NCBI GenBank assembly: GCA_018261955.1
Contig: JAGTRK010000004.1
Span: 62,001-126,000 of the forward strand
DNA length: 64,000 nucleotides
Direction: 5' to 3'
From: Burkholderiaceae bacterium
GTDB taxonomy: Bacteria > Pseudomonadota > Gammaproteobacteria > Burkholderiales > Burkholderiaceae
Shown here: positions 20,201 to 27,671 of the stretch, piece by piece
How positions within the stretch are numbered: the first letter of the stretch is position 1
Layout of the letters: each line of letters begins with the position of its first letter
Position numbers and translations under genes: made by a program
Notes under the pieces: model-generated
What the model was told of the DNA's origin: nothing
Database searches by the model: none
What the model saw: only the letters and a program-made list of their open reading frames with translations

Positions 20201-20587
20201 AGACAGCATGAACAAGGCTATACAGAGTCGGGAGCCGATGCGCTTAACTTAAAGGTGCAAGGGCAAACTGCTCAATCATTGCTTATCGGGGCTGGCAGTA
20301 AAATTGAGTATCAATCCACGCCATCAGCGAAACTATATCTACAGTTTATGCTTGGATACGATGCACTTGCACGCAAACGAAATAAAATTGACAGCTCATT
20401 TGCGAGTACGCCTGATTCTAATTTTGTTACGAATGGTATGCCGCGTGCTCGCGCATCCATTTCAACAGGTTTGGGTCTGTCTTATCAACCAAACGATCAA
20501 ACCAACTTATCACTGTCTTATAACCTTGAAAAGAGTTCAAAATACTTAAACCAAGGCGTTGGTGTGAGCCTTCGTAGATTGTTTTAA
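17204..20587 (+). CDS. Autotransporter with class A acid phosphatase (PAP2) passenger
   Basis: A type V secreted protein of 1127 residues from a GTG start with AAGGAT seven bases upstream; an ATG 12 codons higher (17168) lacks such a site. A long signal peptide ends near ASAQA. The passenger carries the PAP2/PhoN phosphatase triad: K174-x6-R181P182, PSGH at 205-208 and SR240-x5-H247, all intact. Two autotransporter-associated beta repeats follow (SGELTLAGNNTYTG, AGTMSLMGKNAYSG), then a proline-rich linker and a C-terminal barrel of about 250 residues ending in Phe. A surface or released phosphomonoesterase is inferred. It looks more A+T-rich than its neighbours, which suggests acquisition. 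Confidence 0.92.
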   Translation: MKTQKNNCQTTQLSHKKIAYNTLKKFILVTVLSNICFYASAQAQTTDSIDEITKQRDAWFLYLKNNIVGSHPKPGSALEELDRQGSAAYQILGLNNATRLELANDEANQKERYVFSLFNTSVFGKLYSNTESSIYDNSDYKSLFAMYYKNTPYAQDSLNPDKKGSTRASDFILKDYYHRGRPYQVLDDNYNYIPDYETISGSSYPSGHTMNGFKQAVVYAMIFPERGDEIFSRALENGESRVILGAHFPTDTILSRVLNYYYMSQYLNNPVVLQSTIDHAKQVRLAAANMVDCPDLKACLLQQETPITDGYAKQNNAIGYYGIFTDKTPPSYITASQLPSKSENLLLLRFPYLSADARRTILATTSYPKNSLANMGLSPTLQDSGLADKYWGLIDLPKAYNGPTQLDDILVVDQTPGLPNDLADFGTKDIWKNSISGVGGIFKKGSGELTLAGNNTYTGDTTVNQGVLKAGLINAFSEKSGVRIDKDGTLDLNGYHQKIASLAGEGKVLLGSGSLDAGSNDTNTTFAGEISGSGGLIKTGAGTMSLMGKNAYSGQTTIDNGVLELSKGASLDNSTISTQSTSTVGTSAKSRTGAATFGTLKAVDNTRTGSVTNAGKVVVSAGKTLSINGDYTSSGVTEIAVNGMSDYGKINATGQLNLGGDLYVDVSQGAQLTNGSLESVLKGNSIVGAFKSSLTNSLLFKFSPHINNNQVDLDVKAATNQPSSPSTPSPTPNQPNPVPPITNKPDPSTLLGSSILYGKTLAYGAAEALDKTFKNNAKTPLASYFWSITNSEQAANAAVQTTPLLTRQTSEVMLNTTQLFQGAIQNHLTASPAAHHCNGSASNVFNSNSNADCSWIQPLGTWSNQQNKGGIAGYDGTTLGVIGGVDKQIDAATRVGFSASYARNNLTGNEQSNTRHTATVNMYQLFAYGKYGLNDSSALGGYIGSGYHHVDGTRPIPFAGLSAHSSYGGIPVMSGIGYSYYWRPTNNLTITPQVRVDYSRQHEQGYTESGADALNLKVQGQTAQSLLIGAGSKIEYQSTPSAKLYLQFMLGYDALARKRNKIDSSFASTPDSNFVTNGMPRARASISTGLGLSYQPNDQTNLSLSYNLEKSSKYLNQGVGVSLRRLF

Positions 20588-20598
20588 CTGTAGGAAAT

Positions 20599-20775
20599 CG
20601 ACGCGTTGTCTACACTTTTTTCATTAAAATCGCTTGAATTTTTTGCTTAACGAATTTTCCATCGATTTTTCATGTTGTACTATGCGGCTTTGCCGTGAGT
20701 TTCTCATCCTTGACAACACGAAAAATCGACGTTTTGGTCTGTAAGCAAAAAATCCAAAAGTGTGAACAACGCTCG
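20599..20775. repeat. Long imperfect inverted repeat between convergent genes
   Basis: Three blocks of the left arm (20599-20619, 20637-20649, 20661-20678) are the near-exact reverse complement of three blocks in the right arm (20756-20775, 20742-20754, 20713-20729), in mirrored order. One example is TCGATTTTTCATGTTGT against ACAACACGAAAAATCGA (16 of 17). A small perfect hairpin CGGC-TTT-GCCG (20685-20695) lies near the centre. The left arm has about 18 extra bases. It lies between the convergent autotransporter and htpX genes and could be a large bidirectional terminator or a decayed miniature element. Confidence 0.7.
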
Positions 20776-20847
20776 AAAAAATTACAACAGTTTGAGCCCT
20801 AAACTATCAACCTATTTTAAGCCGGGACAAATAGAAAACTCAGATTG

Positions 20848-21720
20848 TTATAATGATGCTTCCAAACGCGCAATGCGCTCTTCTAAAGGTGGATGCGTCA
20901 TAAACAAACGCATCACGCCACCACGTTTGCCCGAAATTCCCAAAGCCGCGACTTTCTCTGGCATGTGTTCAGGCTCATGTGCCGATTGCAAACGTTTCAG
21001 CGCGTTAATCATATTTTGGCGACCTGACAAATTCGCGCCACCCGCATCCGCGCGAAACTCACGATGACGCGAGAACCACATCACAATCATCGTTGCCAAA
21101 AAGCCCAAGAAAATTTGCGAAATCATCACTGTGGCAAAATACCCCATGCCCGTGCTGCCGTCTTCGCGATCGCCATCCACTAAAGTACCGATGACCCGTG
21201 AGAGGAAAAACACGAAGGTATTCACCACGCCTTGAATCAAGGTCAAAGTCACCATATCCCCATTGGCAACGTGTGACACCTCATGCGCGAGTACGGCTTC
21301 GGCCTCGGTTTTGCTCATACTGCGCAACAAACCCGTTGAGACCGCTACCAAGGCATTGTTTTTATTGGCACCTGTGGCAAACGCATTCACATCAGGTGAC
21401 TCATAAATCGCAACTTCAGGCATACCGATGTTGGCTTGAGTGGCTTGACGACGGACGGTTTCGACCAACCACATTTCGGTGTCATTGCTTGGCTGATCGA
21501 TCACTTGCGCACCCACCGACATCGCTGCCATTTTTTTAGACATGAGCAATGAAATAATCGAGCCTGCGAAACCCACCACAGCAGATGCAGCCAGTAGCGC
21601 ACCCATACCCCCTTGACCACCCAAGGCGCGATCCAAACCCGTCACACGCAAGACCACACTAATCATCACCATGACGGCAATATTGGTCAACAAAAATAAA
21701 AAAATTCGTTTCACTGTCAT
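20848..21720 (-). CDS. htpX: Membrane zinc metalloprotease HtpX
   Basis: A 290-residue M48B protease. Two N-terminal transmembrane segments (about 4-25 and 35-55) precede the zinc motif HEVSH ([13 protein letters not shown] near residue 143), two further hydrophobic segments and the downstream Glu of FRADAGG. It degrades damaged inner-membrane proteins together with FtsH. The start [10 protein letters not shown] was chosen because it sits at the family's usual N-terminus; GGAG directly abuts the ATG, which is unusually tight spacing. Upstream codons in frame were rejected. It converges with the autotransporter gene. Confidence 0.95.
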   Translation of the reverse strand: MTVKRIFLFLLTNIAVMVMISVVLRVTGLDRALGGQGGMGALLAASAVVGFAGSIISLLMSKKMAAMSVGAQVIDQPSNDTEMWLVETVRRQATQANIGMPEVAIYESPDVNAFATGANKNNALVAVSTGLLRSMSKTEAEAVLAHEVSHVANGDMVTLTLIQGVVNTFVFFLSRVIGTLVDGDREDGSTGMGYFATVMISQIFLGFLATMIVMWFSRHREFRADAGGANLSGRQNMINALKRLQSAHEPEHMPEKVAALGISGKRGGVMRLFMTHPPLEERIARLEASL

Positions 21721-21870
21721 CTCCAAAAAGTGAATTAACACCAACGGATAAAGCACCGTCCTCTGCTTTTGCAACCCCATTATGCAATAAATTACTTACC
21801 TTTGCAGAGCATGTGGGGATTAACGTATGAAATTCAATATGGGCATACGCAAAGCCTAAAATTCATATAC

Positions 21871-21903
21871 AAAAAAACCCGCAATGCGAACACTGCGGGT
21901 TTT
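21871..21903 (-). terminator. Terminator of the tRNA-Phe transcript
   Basis: AAAACCCGCA (21874-21883) is exactly complementary to TGCGGGTTTT (21894-21903), giving a 10-base stem. On the minus strand a T-run follows. It lies just past the CCA end of the tRNA gene. Confidence 0.9.
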
Positions 21904-21909
21904 GAATTT

Positions 21910-21985
21910 TGGTGGCCTGGGGCGGAATCGAACCGCCGACACAAGGATTTTCAATCCTCTGCTCTACCGACTGAGCTACCTGGCC
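21910..21985 (-). tRNA. tRNA-Phe (anticodon GAA)
   Basis: A 76-base cloverleaf with encoded CCA. The D arm, the anticodon stem with loop TTGAAAA (anticodon GAA), the variable loop and the T arm (GGCGG stem with TTCGATT loop) are all well formed. The acceptor stem starts GGCCAGG, but its 3' strand reads CCAGGCC, which leaves an A-A opposition at positions 5 and 68 where a U-A pair partner would be expected. It has its own promoter and terminator. Confidence 0.97.
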
Positions 21986-22028
21986 ATCTCGCTATGCACT
22001 TTAAAATCGCGTGAAGCGAAGAATTGAA

Positions 22029-22057
22029 ACTATACAAGGTTTTTCAGTTTGGGTCAA
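22029..22057 (-). promoter_or_regulatory. Sigma-70 promoter of tRNA-Phe
   Basis: On the minus strand TTGACC (22052-22057) and TATAGT (22029-22034) are 17 bases apart, each one mismatch from consensus. Transcription would start near 22022, about 37 bases before the mature tRNA. Confidence 0.8.
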
Positions 22058-22096
22058 GATTCAACCCACATAATTTGGCAAATATTCAAATAGGTT

Positions 22097-22582
22097 TTAT
22101 TTTTGAGCCCTCATCATGCGTAAGGCCTCTTGAAAATTCGCCTGCGCCTGCATGGTCAACCCGTGCCCAAACTGCCATTCATAGCCTTTGATGGTCAAAA
22201 ACCACACTTCGGGCTGCACTCCAAAACACTGCACACAGGTCGCTAAAATACTCGCGGGTGAAATCGCGTGTGAGGTGAAACTGGTGTCCAATTTCGGCAC
22301 AATGCGCACTAGCGAAACCTTGTCCACATGGGCTTCTTGACTGGCATCGACCAATAGCACGCGTTGAAAACGACTCACCACTTCGGCATCTTCAACCAGT
22401 AGCTGATAGCGTCTATCCAGCACTGCATGTGCGCACAATTGATTTTTTTCTAAATAATCGATAAATGCCCAACCGATACCGTCGTCTTGGCGCGATTCAT
22501 TGCCGATGCCCAAGATTAAACACTCTTGGGCATCAAACTCATACAAACTGGGCGTGTTTACCCCATCAACGCATGCGTTCAT
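22097..22582 (-). CDS. hoxW: Hydrogenase maturation endopeptidase HoxW
   Basis: A 161-residue protease of the HycI/HybD/HoxW family. ILGIGNESRQDDGIGW near residue 17 holds the conserved metal-binding acidic residue, and LLVDAS with the downstream His (TSHAISP) gives the remaining nickel-sensing ligands. It clips the C-terminal tail of HoxH after nickel insertion. The ATG at 22582 lies inside the end of hoxH (17-base overlap) and has AGGTGA upstream, so translation is likely coupled to its own substrate. It is the last gene of the hoxFUYHW operon, and no hyp genes follow. Confidence 0.9.
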   Translation of the reverse strand: MNACVDGVNTPSLYEFDAQECLILGIGNESRQDDGIGWAFIDYLEKNQLCAHAVLDRRYQLLVEDAEVVSRFQRVLLVDASQEAHVDKVSLVRIVPKLDTSFTSHAISPASILATCVQCFGVQPEVWFLTIKGYEWQFGHGLTMQAQANFQEALRMMRAQK

Positions 22583-24029
22583 CAATCACCTGACCTGACT
22601 CATTGACCAGTGTCACCTGCAAAGGCATTTGCCCTGCCGCATGTGTCGCGCACGACAGACATGGGTCATACGCACGTAAACCGACTTCAAGTGCATTCAT
22701 CATGCCTTCGGTGATGTTCGCTTGCCCATTGAGGTATTCATCAGCAACGGCTTTGAGCGTGCGATTCATCACTTGGTTGTTTTGCGTGGTGGCAACGATG
22801 AGATTGGCGTTGGTTATCGCGCCTTGCTCGTTCGCTTTGTAGTGGTGTAGCAATACACCACGCGGGGCTTCCACCACGCCCACACCCTCACCTGTCCACT
22901 GTGCTGGGGTGTAGTTCAGTACCAATTGCTCACTTTGCAGATCAGGATCATGCAAAAGTTCTTGTATCAACTCGGCGGTGTTGATGATTTCAATCGCTCG
23001 CGCCCAGTTGGTGTGCAAGGTCATCTCGTTGGCTTTGCCGTGGGTGTAGTCGTGGAACTGCGCCAATTCTGCCGCTGCCAATGGCGTGTTTAGGGTTTTT
23101 GTGATATTCATCCGTGCCAAAGGTCCGACACGTACACTGCCCGCCTCGCGTCCTAAAGCGGTGAGGTATGGGAATTTCATATAACTCCAAGGCTCAGTGT
23201 CCTCGGATATTTTACTCAAATAATCATGGTAGTCGAACTCGTCCACGATATTTTTGTTCGCATCGGTGATGCGCAAACGACCGTGGTAGTAGTCCGCATT
23301 GCCATTGTCATCAACCAAGCACATATTGAGCGCAGGCACAACGGCAAATCGATCAACTTGGTCACGGTGCGCTTGATGGTAGCTTTTAAATACATTGAGC
23401 GAGTCCCAAGCGTATTCCATTACCTTTGCCAACGAAATAATGCCTGCGTCACCGTTGATGAAGCGATCGCGTTGTGCAATACTCAGGTTGTTGTTCACGC
23501 CCCCCGGGATGGATTGAATCCCGTGCATGCGTTTACCAAAAATCGCCACGAGCAACTCTTGTCCCCATTTGCGAATTTCGATCACGCGTTTAACCAACTC
23601 AGGATTGGCAGCGACCAATCCCAAAATATTGCGTTGCGCAGGGGGCGCATCCATGCCAAACAGCATTTCAGGCGCAAGCAGATAAAAATACGCCGTCACG
23701 TGCGACTGCAATTGCTGCGCATAGTGCCCCAAACGGCGCATTTTCTCCGCCACAGGGGTTGGATGAATGCCTTGCGCATAACCCACACCAACCATATCGT
23801 CCAGTGTTTTTGCGCCACACATGTGGTGACTGACAAAGCAAATCCCGCAAACGCGTTGCATCAGCATCGGTGCTTCCCAAAACGGATGTCCCTGTATCAT
23901 GCGCTCAAAACCGCGAAACTCGACCACGCTCAAATGCGCGTCCACCACGCGGTTGTCGTCATCCAATGTGACGGTGATTTTTCCGTGCCCTTCAATGCGA
24001 GTGACGGGATCAACGACTATTTTTCTCAT
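22566..24029 (-). CDS. hoxH: NAD-reducing hydrogenase, large [NiFe] subunit HoxH
   Basis: A 487-residue catalytic subunit. The N-terminal nickel motif RVCGICFVSHHMCG (Cys61, Cys64) and the C-terminal motif DPCLSCATH (Cys457, Cys460) are intact. A 24-residue extension follows His463, the tail that HoxW removes after the metal centre is complete; this matches the soluble Ralstonia-type enzyme. It oxidises or forms H2 in the cytoplasm together with HoxY, passing electrons to HoxFU and NAD+. The gene follows hoxY by 30 bases and overlaps hoxW. Confidence 0.97.
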   Translation of the reverse strand: MRKIVVDPVTRIEGHGKITVTLDDDNRVVDAHLSVVEFRGFERMIQGHPFWEAPMLMQRVCGICFVSHHMCGAKTLDDMVGVGYAQGIHPTPVAEKMRRLGHYAQQLQSHVTAYFYLLAPEMLFGMDAPPAQRNILGLVAANPELVKRVIEIRKWGQELLVAIFGKRMHGIQSIPGGVNNNLSIAQRDRFINGDAGIISLAKVMEYAWDSLNVFKSYHQAHRDQVDRFAVVPALNMCLVDDNGNADYYHGRLRITDANKNIVDEFDYHDYLSKISEDTEPWSYMKFPYLTALGREAGSVRVGPLARMNITKTLNTPLAAAELAQFHDYTHGKANEMTLHTNWARAIEIINTAELIQELLHDPDLQSEQLVLNYTPAQWTGEGVGVVEAPRGVLLHHYKANEQGAITNANLIVATTQNNQVMNRTLKAVADEYLNGQANITEGMMNALEVGLRAYDPCLSCATHAAGQMPLQVTLVNESGQVIDERMR

Positions 24030-24059
24030 GCTGTTATCCTTTTACCTATTCAGTGTGGT

Positions 24060-24713
24060 TTAATCGTAGCGATGCAATGGGTGTATCGAAGTCGGCAAAT
24101 CAATGGTGCGCCCATTGATTAAGTCGTCCAATACTTGAAACACCGCGTCACCATCGGGCGGACAACCCGGAATGAAGTAATCCATTTTCACCACTTCGTG
24201 GCAAGGATAGACTTTATCCGTCAACAACGGAATCTCAGGATGCAAAGGAATCACAGGGTGCGCGCCTTGCGCCAATTTGGTATTTGAGGGTGCATTGATA
24301 TACGCTTCTGCCAAACACTCTTTGAGCGGCAACATATTGCGCATCGCTGGCACACCGCCCCAGCACGCACACGCACCCACTGAAATTAAAATATCGCAGT
24401 TCTCGCGAAAATGTTCAAGCGTTTCGATGTTTTCTGCATTGGCAACGCCCCCTTCGATAAAGCCAACGGTGCAACGCTCAGGAATGCGTTTGATGTCGGT
24501 AATTGATGAGCGCAAAATCGTGATTTTGTCCAATAAGGGAAATAGGCGTTCGTCCAAATCGAGCAAGGATAAAGTGCATCCCCAGCAACCACACAGCCCA
24601 ATCAAAGAGACTTTGATTTTGCCCTCAGTGCTTGGAATCATGCCCTCCTGCAACGGCGTTGCAGGCAATTCGTGCGCAAATACAAAGTCGCGCTCAGTGT
24701 CGTGATGACTCAT
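24060..24713 (-). CDS. hoxY: NAD-reducing hydrogenase, small subunit HoxY
   Basis: A 217-residue hydrogenase small subunit without a Tat signal, as expected for the cytoplasmic enzyme. The cluster-binding cysteines appear in LCGCWGCTLSLLD (about 40-52), GACACWGG, VYPCHEV and FIPGCPPDGD, which suits the single proximal [4Fe-4S] cluster of the HoxY type. It pairs with HoxH to form the hydrogenase module. Its ATG overlaps the stop of hoxU by four bases (ATGA), indicating coupled translation. The N-terminal 30 residues are variable and polar. Confidence 0.95.
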   Translation of the reverse strand: MSHHDTERDFVFAHELPATPLQEGMIPSTEGKIKVSLIGLCGCWGCTLSLLDLDERLFPLLDKITILRSSITDIKRIPERCTVGFIEGGVANAENIETLEHFRENCDILISVGACACWGGVPAMRNMLPLKECLAEAYINAPSNTKLAQGAHPVIPLHPEIPLLTDKVYPCHEVVKMDYFIPGCPPDGDAVFQVLDDLINGRTIDLPTSIHPLHRYD

Positions 24714-25423
24714 ACCGTTTCCCCTTTCAATACCCGTTCGCGCACACTGGCGACATCGAATTTACGCTCGCCAATGGGTTGGCGATAGGCCTGATTTTTC
24801 TGCAAAATCGCACCAACTGGACACAAATCCGCGACTTCTTTGGCTTGTGCATCGGTCAGTGTGTCTGCCAAAGCGATGTCCATTTCAATCCTCGCATTGT
24901 GTCCACGCCCATTGATGGAAAAGATTTTTTTGCCATTCGCCGAGTGGACAAATTGCACGCAACGTTGACAAAAGATACAACGGTCACGCTCTAACCACAG
25001 TTGTTTCGCGCTCGTTTCATTCTCATGTGGGGTGTAGCAATAATTAAAGCGCGAGACGAACATACCAACTTCGTAGCCAACCGCTTGTAAATCGCAACGA
25101 CCGCTTTTCTCGCAACTGGGGCAATTGTGGTTGCCCTCAGCGAACAGCAGTTCAACCACGGTTTTTTGCATGTTTTTTACATCCGCTGTTTCGGTCTCAA
25201 CCGCCATACCCTCGGCAACAGGCAAAGTGCAACTCGCGCTGACTTTACCATTAACCTGTGTTGAGCACACACGACACGTACCCAAACAGTGCTGTCCGCG
25301 CGTATGGCACAGCGTTGGAATATACACGCCATTGTCCGCCACGGCATCGACCAGTATTTGCCCTTCGGGCGCACTCACCGTTTGACCATTCAAGGTGAAC
25401 TTTACTGTTTTAACAGTGCTCAT
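24710..25423 (-). CDS. hoxU: NAD-reducing hydrogenase, diaphorase subunit HoxU
   Basis: A 237-residue electron-transfer subunit related to the N-terminus of NuoG. A plant-type [2Fe-2S] domain (cysteines in LCHTRGQHCLGTCRVC, near 40-55) is followed by the His-Cys3 [4Fe-4S] motif (HNCPSCEKSGRCDLQ, near 98-112) and a further ferredoxin-like cluster site (CIFCQRCVQF and a later CPVGAI). It carries electrons between HoxY and the flavin subunit HoxF. The stop of hoxF and the start of hoxU overlap by one base (TAATG), and its own stop overlaps hoxY. Confidence 0.95.
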   Translation of the reverse strand: MSTVKTVKFTLNGQTVSAPEGQILVDAVADNGVYIPTLCHTRGQHCLGTCRVCSTQVNGKVSASCTLPVAEGMAVETETADVKNMQKTVVELLFAEGNHNCPSCEKSGRCDLQAVGYEVGMFVSRFNYCYTPHENETSAKQLWLERDRCIFCQRCVQFVHSANGKKIFSINGRGHNARIEMDIALADTLTDAQAKEVADLCPVGAILQKNQAYRQPIGERKFDVASVRERVLKGETV

Positions 25424-27216
25424 TATGCGCCCTCCTTCATCAATTCACGCGCGACGCGCTCGTACTCGCCCAAGGCTTTATGCATATCAAATGCAGGCAA
25501 TAATGGACCTTCAACTGTAGCTAATTTGCTTTGCACCAGTTCTGGAAATTGTTGTATCAAACTCAAAAGTGGGCGCGACAGCAATCCACCCAAGCCACAG
25601 CGGCTGTTCGCACGTAAGACTTTTTCCCACTGCGCCACATCGTCCAAATCTTTTTGGCAAGCACGCCCTGCAAGCAAACGCTCGGCTTTATCCAACATCG
25701 CTATGCCGCCCGCACGACACGGTGTGCAAATACCGCAGGATTCTTCGACAAAGAATTTTTGAAATTGATGAGCAATTTCTAACAAATCTCTGTCCTTATT
25801 CCACACCATCAATGCACCGCCTGCCAAATCTTCCATCGCGATTTTGCGCGTCAGATTTTTGGCGACATTCAGGCATTCACCCGATGCGCCACCGATTTGC
25901 ACAGCATAGGCATTTTCTGCGCCAATCAGTTTGAGCAATTCTTGCAGGCTCATGCCCCACTCGACTTCATACACCCCGGGGCGAGCGCAGTCGCCCGATG
26001 CACTGATTAAACGTGTACCCGTTGAACGCTCTGTACCCATGGCTTTATACCATTGCCCACCCATTTCTACGGCACGGGCGGCGGCGGCGAAGGTTTCGAC
26101 ATTATTCACCACAGTTGGTTGACCCAAATAGCCATGCACCGCAGGAAATGGTGGCTTCACGCGCGGTGTGCCGCGCTTGCCTTCCATCGATTCAATCATG
26201 GCCGAGTCTTCGCCAACCACGTATGCACCTGCACCAAGTTGAATTCGAATGTCAAAATTAAACCCAACCTGCCCAGCAATATTCTCGCCCAACACGCCAT
26301 CGGCGCGCATTTTTACCAATACGGCTTCTAAATAATCTTTGAGATAACGGTATTCAAAACGCAAATAAAACACCCCCTGCGCAGAACCAACCGCCCAAGC
26401 AGCGCACACCATACCCAAAAAAACCAGTTCCGCACGGCGCGTCATCAACACGCGGTCTTTGAATGTTCCTGGTTCGCCCTCATCGGCATTACACACAATG
26501 TATTTGATGGGCGCAGGTGTGTCGCGCACGGTCTGCCATTTGCGCCACGATGGAAAGCCTGCGCCACCACGTCCCAAAACGCCCGCTTCCTTGATTTCGT
26601 CCAGCACGGCTTGCGGTGTGCTTTGTAGTATTTTTTTCAAAACATCAATCGGACGTGCCGAAGGTGCGAAATACACCGCGCCTAAGTTTTGCACTTGCGC
26701 TGACACCAAAGCATCGGCGTATTGCTCAGAACTGCGGGGAATGCGCTTTGGATTGGCGATTTGCTCAGCAGTTTGACCTGCTTGTAGTTGCGCCACAATG
26801 TCGCGCGCTTTTTCAGGTGTGAGTTGGGTAAATGCCACGTCATCGACCAACATCGCGGGCTCCTGATCCGACAGACCAACACACGCGGTACTCAGCACAT
26901 GAATATCTGCATCAGCACCCACCGCATCGTTTAAAGCTTGCTTGACCGCGTCATAGCCACTTTGACGCGCAATCACCGTGTCGCTCAAATAAATTTGATG
27001 CTTGCCCACTGGTGTGCGGTGAAAGAAATGATAAAAAGAAACGGTCTCTAACACGTCGTTAAACGTAGTTGAGAGACCGTTGGCCAATTCGGAAATCGCC
27101 GTATCCGAGATATATCCGTGCTGCTCGCGCACCTCATGCAGCATATCCAAGAGGCGATCGCGCTTGGAATCATATCGCGCAATAATTTCACCAATAGTTT
27201 GACTGGGTACTGACAT
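25423..27216 (-). CDS. hoxF: NAD-reducing hydrogenase, NAD/FMN subunit HoxF
   Basis: A 597-residue fusion of a NuoE-like N-terminal domain (about 1-160) and a NuoF-like domain. The latter shows the NAD and FMN glycine loop GRGGAGFPSWRKW, ADEGEPGTFKDR, and the [4Fe-4S] motif ESCGICTPCRAGG. It exchanges electrons between NAD(H) and the HoxU clusters. The NuoE-like domain has a single Cys (STACVGLSD), so the four-cysteine [2Fe-2S] site of NuoE is missing. It is the first gene of the operon; a GGA-containing ribosome site lies about 10 bases before the ATG. Confidence 0.96.
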   Translation of the reverse strand: MSVPSQTIGEIIARYDSKRDRLLDMLHEVREQHGYISDTAISELANGLSTTFNDVLETVSFYHFFHRTPVGKHQIYLSDTVIARQSGYDAVKQALNDAVGADADIHVLSTACVGLSDQEPAMLVDDVAFTQLTPEKARDIVAQLQAGQTAEQIANPKRIPRSSEQYADALVSAQVQNLGAVYFAPSARPIDVLKKILQSTPQAVLDEIKEAGVLGRGGAGFPSWRKWQTVRDTPAPIKYIVCNADEGEPGTFKDRVLMTRRAELVFLGMVCAAWAVGSAQGVFYLRFEYRYLKDYLEAVLVKMRADGVLGENIAGQVGFNFDIRIQLGAGAYVVGEDSAMIESMEGKRGTPRVKPPFPAVHGYLGQPTVVNNVETFAAAARAVEMGGQWYKAMGTERSTGTRLISASGDCARPGVYEVEWGMSLQELLKLIGAENAYAVQIGGASGECLNVAKNLTRKIAMEDLAGGALMVWNKDRDLLEIAHQFQKFFVEESCGICTPCRAGGIAMLDKAERLLAGRACQKDLDDVAQWEKVLRANSRCGLGGLLSRPLLSLIQQFPELVQSKLATVEGPLLPAFDMHKALGEYERVARELMKEGA

Positions 27217-27587
27217 TTTGTATCCATTATTAAAATGGTTAGTATTATTTTTCGCGACTATTCCTTATCAATCATAAGGATTTAAGGCAATTGGCTTGAC
27301 CATTTCTGACCAAAAACACTTTATCAAAACCGCGAAAACCCATAAAAAACAAATTCATCAAATTGCTTAGAAGCCGCTATAACTGACTATGATGTGACTC
27401 TAAATATAAAAAATACCAAAATAACTTTGGCAACGCCGCTCTCTAAGTGACTGAACTATACCATCATACAAAATAGGTTTTATCATTTTTCCATTAATTT
27501 ATGTTCAATCTGAATTAAAATATACTTAACAAGAATTGGAAAATACTCAATCAACTTTAATCAGCCCACACAAAGCATGTCCGCCAT
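27217..27587 (-). promoter_or_regulatory. A+T-rich spacer upstream of the hox operon
   Basis: This 370-base stretch between leuA's terminator and hoxF has no supported gene. It must contain the hox promoter, but I could not identify convincing -10/-35 boxes. A partial resemblance to a sigma-54 site near 27293-27308 has the wrong spacing. Confidence 0.4.
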
Positions 27588-27620
27588 AAAAAATGCCCGC
27601 ATAAAAATACGCGAGCATTT
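27588..27620 (-). terminator. Rho-independent terminator after leuA
   Basis: On the minus strand AAATGCTCGC (27611-27620) pairs with GCGGGCATTT (27591-27600), including one G-T pair, around a 10-base A+T loop, followed by T residues. It lies about 50 bases after the leuA stop. Confidence 0.75.
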
Positions 27621-27671
27621 CGAATGACAACCTCAAAGTGCCGAGGTGTGACAGCACATGACTCCTTTCAT

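Noticed and set aside
16819-20775. Mobile element carrying the autotransporter
   Set aside because: No transposase, integrase, target duplication or matching pair of end repeats was found around the gene; the inverted repeat lies on one side only.
23226-24122. 298-codon open frame on the plus strand
   Set aside because: It is antisense to hoxH and hoxY, which have clear motifs; its translation is His/Arg-rich without any domain.
27293-27308. Possible sigma-54 promoter before hoxF
   Set aside because: On the minus strand TGGTCA and TTGC are present, but the GG-to-GC spacing is one base too long and the -24 box is weak.
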